Assembly (NCBI GenBank): GCA_009733775.1
Contig: WOGZ01000009.1
Location: 186,001 to 250,000 of the forward strand
DNA length: 64,000 nt
Source of the DNA: Alectoria sarmentosa
Taxonomy: Eukaryota; Ascomycota; Lecanoromycetes; Lecanorales; Parmeliaceae
Direction: 5' to 3'
The notes below the pieces were generated by a model. The model searched no databases and was not told the DNA's origin. It saw nothing but the letters and a program-made list of their open reading frames with translations. The stretch's first letter is position 1, and the number at the start of each line of letters is the position of its first letter. This document shows, one piece after another, positions 33,665-43,923 of the stretch. Made by a program: the position numbers and the translations under genes.

Positions 33665-36254
33665 CTTGAATTGCTTCTCATGTGAAGCCTGGAGCGCATT
33701 GAATTCTACTGACTTGCAAAATAGCCAAAAAAAGCTGTGAGGAAATACACAGACTTCAAGCGAGCGACGCAAAACATTAAATCAAACCCACGTATCTCGC
33801 ATGACGCTGGTCATCGCGGCAAAGTGCATCAAAACGGAAGGACAAAGATGGCAGGATTCTGTTGGACCTCGTGTAGGGAAAGGAATCCTGCAGGAGCCGG
33901 AAGTCTCTACGAGAGGATAAAAAGAGACGACACCAAATCCATCCATGCTCCAAAAGGATTTCGCGATGCGCCCACCCATAGAATAGAGTCTTCCTGCAGG
34001 TTTTCCACATTCCCCTTCCATCCTTTGTTCGTATACGTTTTACATAATTATTCGGTTGGGATTAGTTGTAGGCGCCATTTCTTAGCACAGTCACGCGCCT
34101 TTTGCAGATCCTATGTCTTATATAATATACACTCACGTTCATCCTGATCGCGTCCTCAAGGCCACTAAATCACAAGGTGTAAATCGCATTGCCAGTTTCA
34201 TCTCAACATGGAACGCAGGATTCTCAGACACACCACCGGTATTCCAGGGTATTCGAGCAAATGTTCGAGCAATCTGGACCACGATGCCGTCCACATTCGA
34301 AGGGACTTTTTCTTGCTTCAACATAGAAGCCCCCCCCTCCCCCCCCGAGAAATCTTTCTATTAGAATCATCCACCTCCTCACCAAGAAAGCGCGAAACTT
34401 GCCGCTATGACCTCCTACTCATTCCTCGCCTCCCTGAAAGGATCTTTAAGCTTTCATGCTCTTCGCATCCCGCTTCACCAATTCCTCATCTCCGTTTGGT
34501 TCGTCCGTGCGTCCCACTCGTCCTCCCCATCATCTACCAACGCCAATCGCTCAGTCTCCCCTTTGGTCTACACCACGCCTCCTTCCACATATTTCTTGCG
34601 GTACAATATCTCTCTCCTTCTCCTGGAACCGTCATTCTCACCATCAACGTTGGCAGAAATGAAGGTATTCCCGTCCGTGATCATCACTCACCTCCTACTC
34701 CCCCTTTCTTTGCCCAACCTTTCTCGAATGAGAAGAAGACTTTATGGAAGGAGACGCCGATTCCCAATACACCACCCCATGAATTGATAATCCAAACTCG
34801 GTCCTAGTTCTCATCAACCTTGAATTTGACTGAGCAGATGAACCGCACCTACATACAAGAGCATTTCATTTTGCGGAATTCTCGGCCGGTGACATGCACA
34901 CATACACTCTTGAGATCCGCTTGGCCTGGAATTCTCTCTAGCCCATCGGTTGGCTTCGTGTGGAATTCAAGGGTTCAGCCCTAGGTGCCTAGACACTTTA
35001 CTGATGGGATAGCGTCGTCTATCCAGACACCGTCACACCATGGTACGCTTCGTATATTGATTGATTTGGCATGGTTGCGCCGACGGTCGTCCCGGATTCG
35101 AAGTTGAGTGATTTGCTGGGATTTTGGGAAATAGAAGACCCTGTGTAGGTTCGAGGACCGGAGTTGCTAGAGGAAGATGTGGGAGAATTGTGGGAGAATG
35201 GCAGGGATGCCTTCTCACTCTGTTCACTTCTTCTTGGGTGGCGCGAGGAAGGATGGGTTGTGATACAACATATAGGGTCTTCCAATTGTGATGGAAGACG
35301 AGGGGGAAGAGGGTAAGGATTCTACCGCAAACCTTTCCTCTATCATCCAGACCTATTATTCATGCGATATTATTCAAGACAGACCTTGCGCACCCCCTCG
35401 CGCAACCACCTTCCCATAGCAAACACCTTCCTATAACCAACTCATCCGTCTCCCCCTTCCACCACCAACCGTATTCGCCTGCGAATGCGCCTTGCCGAAA
35501 CCGGCTCCTTCAAGACCCCCCCTCCGTGCCACTTCCATAGCTCTCTTTTCCCCAACGCCCGCTCCCGATCCCGATCCACCTTCCTCCTCCCCAATCGCCT
35601 CCTCGTATTCTCGCTCCTCCTCAATCCTGCGTAAATCCTCCTCGTGACCTCCGTCCTTGCACACCCCCCATCCCTCTCTCTCTCCCTCCCCCCCCTTTGA
35701 CCCCGCCACTGCGGCGATCCTTCAAATTCTACGAAAATCGAGCCGTCTCCGCTTCTGTCAGACGTTCGCATGCTCGTTGGATCCTGACGGAATTGGGCTT
35801 TGGGAATCGGGAACGTGATCCCTGGGCGGCTTCGCTTTTTCTTGATTAGAGGGGTTCTTTGGTTGAGGAAGATCGATGTGAAAATGGCAGCATGGGCGTA
35901 GGAAGGTCCACAGTGTTGGAAGGGAGAAGGTACTGTCCTTCAGATTGAGATCACTTGTTACGGTAAGCGAGAGAAGTCTGTGGTCTTTGGTATCAAGAAG
36001 CCCACATCGAGTACAAGACACGTGTAATGATGTTAACCCTATCGCCACAGCCCCTCTGGTCTGCAAGCAAATAGCAACTAATTCCAAAGGACGGACTGCT
36101 CAGTCCGAGTAAGTCTGTTCTGGCTCCGATGTACCAGACTGAATCAAAAGCAGTCCTCAAAATGCTCGCTATCTCTAAAGAGCACAGCAAATAGCCTCCT
36201 TTCGCTACGCGGCATGCTTCCATCTTTGCGTAGTACTCGTCCAAGAATTTAGTC
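33665..36254. other. Long gene-poor stretch with doubtful open frames
   Basis: No gene is firmly supported over 2.6 kb. The + strand at 34200-34800 is CT-rich and open in two frames at once, as expected for pyrimidine-rich leader-like DNA. The minus strand at 35431-35709 has an acidic, Gly-rich frame, listed separately. The region 35760-36250 is the 3' flank of BRF1. Confidence 0.4.
35431..35709 (-). CDS. Possible coding exon, Glu/Gly/Arg-rich
   Basis: An open minus-strand frame of about 92 codons reads HEEDLRRIEEEREYEEAI, then a Gly/Ser stretch, and ends in RGRRMSWL. It begins just after a CCGCAG acceptor-like site and lacks an ATG, so it would need an upstream exon that I could not find. 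The opposite strand is CT-rich, and low-complexity DNA can produce such frames by chance. Composition alone supports it. Confidence 0.2.
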   Translation of the reverse strand: MAGSKGGEGEREGWGVCKDGGHEEDLRRIEEEREYEEAIGEEEGGSGSGAGVGEKRAMEVARRGGLEGAGFGKAHSQANTVGGGRGRRMSWL

Positions 36255-38664
36255 TCAATCGGAATCGTAGGCCACTCCAACCTCGTCGTTGCCATAAGGA
36301 TCATCATCGTCCGCCTCATCACTGCTCTCATTGATTCCTTCCTCTTCCAACTCTCCTGCAATGCTGTCAAGCGCATTCTGATCGTCCGGATTGGCAGTCC
36401 CGCCGACCTCGATAGCCTTGTCTTCTCCTTCTCCTCCCACCTCCTTCTCAGCATCAAGGTCTCCAGTCTTACTCCCAGGACTTGCAATCTGCAAAGCCCC
36501 ACTCATCTCCACTCCACTCCCCGGACTGCCAGCCAAGATAGCATCACTCCCTCTCCTGCTGGTACTGCTCGAGCTACCCCCATAGGTATTCGCAATGCTT
36601 CCATAGTTAATCTTTTTACTGAACCCTCGCCTTCCCATCATTATCATGACTGCTTCCTCGGGACTGCCCGCCACAGGCATTCCCTCCTGCCCATCTTCTC
36701 CTATGTACGCACTCATGTCGCCTATTCGCTTTTTGCGTCTCCGCCGACGGATAATGACTCGAGCAGTGCCATTCTCTTCCGCGAGTTGTTGCTTGAGGAT
36801 TTTGGCAGATTGGGCACGGAGGTACTCGCGGTTTTCGTGAGTCCAGATACGGGTTTTGATAGCGATCTCAGAGGGTGTGAGGAGACAATCGGACACTTCG
36901 GGGTCGTCTGCAAACTCGGCGTCGGAGATGGTTTCAGTGTCCGGGATCGGGAGGCGAGGTTTGACGGGAATGTCTTGCTGGGTTGCTGGAGGAGAGGGTG
37001 GATCGGAAGCGGATTCGAGTGCTGAGGTTAGAGCTGTGGCGTGGTTAAGGTCCATCGGGTCGGTAAGCGCAGCAGTAAGATCAGACCCGAGTGATGGATC
37101 GTTGACATTTAAGGATGACTCGTCGGAGGTTTGACTGGCTGGAGGAGTTCTCAGGTTCTTTACTCCTGGTGGGCGCCCTTTTCTGCGCTTAGCCGGAGGC
37201 TCGGCCATCGCTTTGACGCTAGAGGATTCAGCTGTAGGCCCTGCAATGGTAGATCCTGCATTTCCTGGTGATGGAGATGGGTCCTTTTCGGAAGAACGCT
37301 GAGGAGATGCTGCGAGTAAAATGGGGTCGACAGGCAACGGTGGAGGGGGCATGCTTTGGCTGTCAAGCTGTGCTTGGTTTTGCGGGTTCGCTGGCGTGTT
37401 CAGTTGGCCATTGGCTTCCGACGCGCAAGTGGATGTTGCTCTTGATGAAATCACTGTAGGTTCGACTCCGTCCCCGTCATCGCCAAAGTTGGCGTCGATC
37501 TGTTTACGCTTCCGACCTCGCTTCTTCTTACCATCCTTGTCTTGTGTGAAAGCTGGTGGATCGGCTGCACGCTCAAGGTCGATACTACGAAACTCTTCAA
37601 CGGTCAATGCACCGCTCTCGGTGGCTTTGAATTCATCGAGGCGGTTGAAGATGGTCTGCTCCTGTACTTTGACCACAAAAACCACTTCTCGAACGCTTCT
37701 ACGGAAGTTGTTCATGCGTGCGGCCAGTATCAAGGCAGCACCACAGACACCGGCTGGCCTACGACCAGGAGTCATCCAGTCACGATTCATACGCTGGACG
37801 ATCCGGACAGCGTCATTAGCGACACGCATGGTTTCAGGTCCGAATTCGAGACGATGGGCGAAACGGAGAATCAAGTCTTCGGGATTGATTGGCTGGACGA
37901 TAAAGCCATTGCCATTGAGAGCAAGAAACTGAAGAAATTTGGTGTACACATGTCCAAGGTTGAAGACGTTGAGCTATCGGTTTATTAGTGCCAAAGTCCG
38001 GAGTCAAAGGGACTGATGCGCGTTTCTCACCCCTAATATATCGGAGAAATCAATCAGCATGAAAGTGTTAGGGTGGGTCTGAACCCGGCAGGCTATGTAC
38101 AGAGCGACTGCAGCAACACTTTTAATCCTTCGACCTTGAATGAACCCGCAGGGGCCGATGGCCAACTGGAAGATCTGCACGGCGTGGTCTCTGATCTGGG
38201 CATTCATCTGCAACGTTGTACCGATTCTGACGATGTGATTGTGTCCTAGATATTGGTTCAGCTCGTGTTTGACAGATGTGCGGAAGACCCTTACCATACT
38301 GTGCCGTCAGTTCTTGGCTGGTCGCGGCTCGTGTCTTGTCGACAACGTCACCTCTCGATGCAAAAGCTTGATCAGCACCAACGTGGAAACCGTGGACAAT
38401 ATGTTGACCGCCGGTTGCAAGCCCGTAGGTGACTTCGGAAACCATGGACATTTCATCAATTACAGATCCGCATGCACTGCAAATCAGCTTGCCGTCTTCT
38501 TCCACCCCCTTTTTCTCACCACAGTCTGGATTGGGACATTCTTGAGCTTGGGGCTTTTTAGGCCGTGGAGGTGGACGAGGTTGCGGGTTTTTGATACTGT
38601 CCAACCTCTCCACCGGCCTCTGTGGCCGCCTTGGCGGCTTCTTGATGGGGACTGCGGCTGACAT
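36255..38664 (-). CDS. brf1: Transcription factor IIIB subunit BRF1
   Basis: The TFIIB-related factor that, with TBP and Bdp1, recruits RNA polymerase III to tRNA and 5S genes. Exons 38664-38295, 38245-38031 and 37973-36255 give 767 aa with frame kept at both short introns (49 and 57 nt). The N-terminal zinc ribbon is CPNPDCG with LICSACG. The first cyclin repeat holds GFIQGRRIKSVAAVALYIAC and LIDFSDIL, then LNVFNLG. The second repeat holds TPGRRPAGVCGAALILAARM. The Brf1 homology region near residues 480-600 contains the SDCLLTPSEIAIKTRIW segment used for TBP/Bdp1 contact. The tail is acidic (EADDDDPYGNDE). A longer N-terminal Pro/Arg-rich extension precedes the ribbon. All expected domains are present. 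Confidence 0.93.
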
Positions 38665-40362
38665 GATGTCGAGTCCGCAATTGTCAATTTATGATCCCGA
38701 GTACATGGTAGGATGAATGTTTGAACGCTCGGGGTAGATTTGGAAGCCTATTGAGACATAGTGAGAGGAGGATTCAGCGAGTGGCTGGGTATTGGTGGTG
38801 CTGTTCTTCAACAATGCCTTGGGCCTCAAAACCCTAAGATTGGCAGCAAGGATGTTGGACCTATCGCTTGTTGATACAAATCAGAAGATTGACTATTGAG
38901 AGAGTATGTTTTCGTTGTATAGTGACCACGACGATGTTTGAAGATTTCTGCAACGTTTGGTTGCGTGGTGGACTTAGAGCGGGGTTTTTGACTCACAGAT
39001 TTTCAGACAAGTGCCGAAATTTAGCCGAAATTTGTGATGGACGCGGCGGAGTTGGGTTCGAATTGGATCAATTAAATTTCATTTCGACCAGCTTTCAAGA
39101 AAACGATTTTATCACTCAACATCCACGACAAATCAGACCTAACACATTCGACATTTAAAAAATTGCTTGCAATGTAAACCTGTTACGAATAAGATTGCGA
39201 CTACATATAACTTCAATTACCGGTTCTGCGACGAGGGCTTTTGGCTGTTGGCAGAGCATTTTCCCCCTCTGATTGATGGCTTCCAAGCAAGACAAGTTGA
39301 GTAGCATTTCGATTACTGAAGTTTGTGCTGATGACTGCCTTTTCGGTACCTGCCAATTACCACTTGCATCTGAGGAATCCGTGTCAAGCCAGCCAACTTT
39401 GGCCTGTGAAAAACGCCGAGGCGAGCCAGCTGATTGGCGTGAGAGCTTAGCTCGGACGGTCTTGTTCTCTCGCGGTCAGAGTCTGACGGAGCTCGCATAT
39501 GCTTCGAAAAATTCCAAAATGCACTGTATGCAACCGGGAAAGAATTCGCCTTGCGCCTTTCTATCACCGTGGTCTGCTATTACCCAAACATTCGGAAATC
39601 GTGTTATAAAAGTCGATGCAGAGTGCTTCACAACGTAAGTACGGTCATGAACGACAAGACGCTGCACTCTGAGGATCCCGAATCCTTGCTGGTCAAATAG
39701 AGAAATTCTTAATCTCGGGATAAATCGCCAAAGCCAGAGCATCCTTGAGCCCGCCGCGATGTACTCCATTCGCAGATGGAAAATAGCTTCGAAGACTACT
39801 GGCCGAAGAGTCGTCTCTGTATGATTAGACTAGTGAATATGGTGGGTTGAGCCCCTGTGTGAAGAATGACAAAAGGCCACTTGCTTCTTTATTGGTCCGC
39901 CAAACCATGGGAGTGCCGTGCGTGGGGACAGCTGATATTTTTGAACCCGTCAAGGACAAGGAGCCTGGTCGCGCTATGACTGGGGGTCTCAAGTGCCGGG
40001 TCAAAGTCAATAGTCGCGCATGATATGACTTCTCTCCAGAAGAGCCACGACGTCTCTTAGCCCGGAGGCAACGTCTATGCTTCAGGCCCAAGTGTTCAAC
40101 GGCAATGGCCAACATCATCAGACGAAATCTGATACCCGAAGCTCAGATCCTTGGCATCGCAATAGCATACACCCCAATGCAATTTGTCAGTGAAGTTATA
40201 GCCACATACCTTTGGCTGACTGACGCCATGTCAAACCGGCACGCATGCGCGTATCGCCTCTCGATCTGACATGCCTCGTGCTCGCATATTTATGTCACAA
40301 TGCCCCAACATGCGGGAATTACTCCGCGTTGACATGCATCTCCATAAGCAATCTTTGCAGGA
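38665..40362. other. BRF1 upstream spacer, no firm gene
   Basis: The region begins with the BRF1 promoter. A + strand open frame at 39273-39638 (121 codons) ends at an ACGTAAGTA donor-like site, but no continuing exon was recognised, and the opposite strand of 39476-39769 is equally open. A GGTTCGAATTGG sequence near 39052 resembles a tRNA B-box, but no cloverleaf could be drawn. Confidence 0.4.
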
Positions 40363-40978
40363 ATGATGTTGCGATCATTTTGCTATACTATGCTGCCTCT
40401 GAAGTCATTTGCGTTTGTTGGTATATTTCTCCACCACCTTCTCTTATGGACAGCTTCGGCGTTACCCCTCGAAGCCCAGCGCCTACCTCCGTCCACGCTT
40501 TCCAGCCGAGTATCATACATTGAAGTACGCCCCCTTCTCATGTCTCCCCTCTTCCCTACCCTCCTAACCCATGAACCAGTATCTCGTCTGCCCTGGCCCG
40601 CTTCCCCTACCACCATATCCCCAAGCCCCAATCTTCATGAAAGCCACCCATATCAAAGCCGGAACCCAAGCTCCCACCGCACTCACCTACACCGATGCAT
40701 GGGGCGAAAAAGAGTACATCTTCGCACGTGAAGGTCTCTGTTCCCGCGCGGGCTGCCAATGCCTTTCCGGATCCATCGTCTGCAATAACTTCGATGACGT
40801 GTACTTCTCAAGGGTGATTTATAACTGGTACGCGTATGACTGCGCGAACACGTGTACATGCGAGTTTGAACCATCGCCTGCTCCACAATCAGTGAGCTTG
40901 AACCGGGGAGGGAAGAACGTCAGTGTGAGTTTGATTGAGAGCCCAGGGAGCGGAACCATGCACACCGCCAACAGGTAG
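40363..40978 (+). CDS. Small secreted cysteine-rich protein
   Basis: Two exons, 40363-40524 and 40580-40978, give 186 aa; the 55-nt intron joins SYIE to YLVCPG in phase 0. The N-terminus is hydrophobic and ends in LLLWTASA, a good signal-peptide cleavage site; the Met at 40390 (MLPLKSFAFV) is a second possible start. The mature part has eight cysteines, mostly in one block: GLCSRAGCQC, GSIVCNN and YDCANTCTCEF. The pattern suggests disulfide-bonded extracellular protein. The C-terminal 35 residues are Ser-rich without GPI signal. Proteins with this profile occur in ascomycetes as effector candidates or cell-surface proteins; no function is established, and I recognise no named domain. Confidence 0.7.
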
Positions 40979-42970
40979 AACCCGAGCGGGACGGCAAGGG
41001 GTTTTGCAGGCTGTTTGGCGGGCGAGGCGTCAGGCTGGACATTACAACGGCTAGCGAAATGCTGTGTAGAATTCTCCTTCCACGCGTTGACGGCGCAGGA
41101 AGCGTATGAGACGTACGGAATGGCGCCATATTGTCATTGCGGCTGCTGCCACCATTGGGTTTCGCTTGAAGAGTTTGTAGATGACTTTTGGCTGACAATT
41201 AAGGATGCGGAACGCCTGATGAAAAAGTTGTAAAGACTCGCCAATGGTCTCCCCTATTTGAATATTTCCTTCTTATCCTGCATGAATTGAATCCTCATTA
41301 TCCGATAAAGGTGAGGAAGCAGGCATTCTGAGTCTATATTGGGTACCTTGAAGCATCGATCGCTTACAGAAAACAAGACGTGCCCGAGTTGTCGCTCAGA
41401 GTTCTCCATTATCTAAACATTCTACTGCAAGAGGTCATGGCTCTGTTTGTGTCGCACAGGAAGGAGATGAGAGAGTCAGTGCGCTTTATGTTCTCCCCAT
41501 ATCCTTTCCTCGGCGCTTGCTCAGGAATCCCAGTCTCCCGTGACGATTTGATGCTTCGCAGCTCTTTGCGATGAACAAAGCTGGGATCGTCAGCATTCTC
41601 GGAAGAGCAGCCGCCCTCAGGGCGGGTGAAAGATCGAACATTATCTCGACCGGACGAAGAAAATGATTATATTTTGTACCAGCGGGACTCCTCTAAACAA
41701 CCCCATGTTGATCAGTGCTGTTCTTCCATCTTACCAAAGCCAGAGGTAAGAGCCCCTCTGCGCTCAGTAAAGCTGTGACTTGGTCTGTGTATCGGCTGCC
41801 ACGACCTGGCTCGTTGTTATATTCCCTCTAATTCAGTCTGTTCAGCTGTTATTCCGTAGGGGAGAAACCAGCAGTGCACTCAGGAGGTGTAGCAAAGGGC
41901 CGAAACGAACCTTCCAGATCAGGATGTCTACAAGGATCCTCAAAACACATTGCACCGAAGGCTGGAAAGCGTCTTTGTTGCTTTCAGAGACTACGTCCGG
42001 AGGAAGTGCCACTTGGAAGAGTCCTGGCCCCCCAGAGTTTCAATCTCGAAGCCGATTTGGAGACTTCAGGGTCGGATTTGTCTGATAGATTAGGTGACAA
42101 GAGTAGAGTGAGCAGTACGATAGATGGTACGCACGGGAGGAATGAAAGAAGGTCTGATTGGTGCTTGGTTGAGGCTCATAGTCATCATGTTACCAATAGT
42201 GAATGAACAAAAGATGAAGCTCCCATTGATGACAATTTTGCTGATGGCCGCTTAAAAGCATACAATGCAGAGTATGCAGCAAGGCTACGGGTCTGCAGAT
42301 TTACGCAAGCTGTAGGTAACATGATTTGACGAATCAAAGCTTACGGCATTTCTGCTTGGGTTGAACAATAGTGGCACGAGGTCGAGCATAAAATTTTCAA
42401 TGATGTACATGAAGTTTATTGGGGACAATGAAGAAAAGCTGCTGAGATGGTCGCAGATTCTTCGACGGTCACATGTCTCAGAATTGCTTGGGTTCCGAAA
42501 AGTTAGGAGTGTTCCGATTGGGGGGTTGCAGCTCATGCCTCAGGAGGGCGGCGACCGTCTTCGTGCATTAGCGCTGTACCATAACACATGTCAACGTTGG
42601 AAGTTTGTAGAAGTCTCGACGTGGTTTCATTATAGCGAGAAATGAAACGTAATGTTTCAGACACTGCTGAAACGCATAGACGGAGGAGTTTTGTGTTTTG
42701 AGTCTGGGCGTGTTTCTTTCGAGAAACTCGTCGTGCTTTTGTTGCCTTGTAGATCATAGAAGCAGAATCATATGACTTCGTAACGATCCGTCACCCTAAA
42801 GTTTCAGTTCCTTAACACTCTCTGCCCACACATGGCCCGTACGCGTCATATTGCATTTATTCTCCCCAACACATCTCAATCGTCCTATATTCCATCTGAA
42901 CTCTGTAATCAAATTTGGTCTTTTACCAAGACAAAAGCACATCGACGCGGTCCATTACCGAAAGAAAGTA
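40979..42970. other. Gene-poor spacer
   Basis: Several open frames of 60-110 codons on both strands have no recognisable domains or splice consensus. The last 150 bases are the leader of the gene starting at 42971. Confidence 0.4.
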
Positions 42971-43669
42971 ATGTCAGAGACGCCTCATACCATGCCACCT
43001 AGACAAACCTTCAATTCAAGAGCTTACACACCATCTCCCAGCACAAGCCCCCAACGAAGCCCCATTTCTCCAACCCCGACCAGTGTGGATGTGACATATC
43101 AAGTCGTCCGGATAAAACCCACCGAGACAGACTGGCTTACACCAAACCCCTCAGACCTCATCCAGATCATAGGTCCGGTGTCTGGGGCTAGCACCCCCGT
43201 ACCCGATAATGAAGAGGCAGCAGAAGATGACGGATTTGAGATTCAGTGCGCAGCCCGCCTCACCTGGGGCGACAAATCGATCTATCTGACATGTTTGTAT
43301 TACCCATCCGCTTCCCTTTTCATGGGTTTCCGAGGGTGCGCAGATAAGACAGTGAATGCGGTCGACGAGGCGGAGCCTGTGAAAAGTGTGGGCGTTACGA
43401 TGCAGGATGCGATCTTCAGTGAGGAAGAGACGGAAGGCGAGATGGTAGAAGATGAGGATATGAGGGACGATGGTGGGAATCCATTCATGGTTTTGCATGT
43501 CAATAAAGGGCTTGGTGGATCGGTGAGACTGTATTGTAAAAAAGTTACAGATAGCCAGAACCGTCTGACGGAACGAGTTGGTGAGATTTTGGGTCTGGAT
43601 AAGAGTGGCAACGAGATGGACGATGATGCGGATGTTGTAGGACGAAGAAGCCAGAAGATTATTTTATAG
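42971..43669 (+). CDS. Uncharacterised protein, paralogue of the gene at 32978
   Basis: A single-exon 232-aa protein starting MSETPHTMPP. The frame is open from 42851, but the added residues are poor and do not match the paralogue. Shared blocks with the 32978-33664 product are VDVTYQVVRI, AEDDGFEIQC, SIYLTCLYYPSASLFMGF and DDGGNPFMVLHV, then a basic beta segment (VRLYCKKV). The N-terminus is Ser/Pro-rich and disordered. No signal peptide or membrane helix. The genes are inverted relative to each other and about 9.3 kb apart, with BRF1 and a secreted-protein gene between. Function unknown; conservation of the block order between two diverged copies suggests that both are under selection. Confidence 0.65.
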   Translation: MSETPHTMPPRQTFNSRAYTPSPSTSPQRSPISPTPTSVDVTYQVVRIKPTETDWLTPNPSDLIQIIGPVSGASTPVPDNEEAAEDDGFEIQCAARLTWGDKSIYLTCLYYPSASLFMGFRGCADKTVNAVDEAEPVKSVGVTMQDAIFSEEETEGEMVEDEDMRDDGGNPFMVLHVNKGLGGSVRLYCKKVTDSQNRLTERVGEILGLDKSGNEMDDDADVVGRRSQKIIL

Positions 43670-43923
43670 GTGACAAGGATACGCGGTGTCTCTCAGGTTC
43701 ACCATTAAAAATCAGTGACGCTAGAGCAGACGCCAGCCGACAGCAGCATCAAGCCTGTATGATAGGGGAATTGGCCAATGTGAAGGCGGATACTCTTGGA
43801 AATGGAAACAGCCACTAGGTGTGTCAGAGTAGCTCGAGGACAATCAGATGGCCTGCGGATCACTGAAATGTACACGATCAGATGCTCCAGGTGGTCGATG
43901 TACAACATGAACGTACAGATTTC

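Noticed and set aside
34208..34807. 199-codon plus-strand frame and an overlapping 126-codon frame
   Set aside because: The DNA is CT-rich and open in several frames at once; composition is low complexity, with no domain and no splice structure.
39052..39064. GGTTCGAATTGG resembling a tRNA B-box
   Set aside because: No A-box at suitable distance and no cloverleaf stems could be paired around it.
39273..39638. 121-codon plus-strand frame ending at a donor-like site
   Set aside because: No second exon or known domain found; the opposite strand is equally open. Left as uncertain within the spacer entry.
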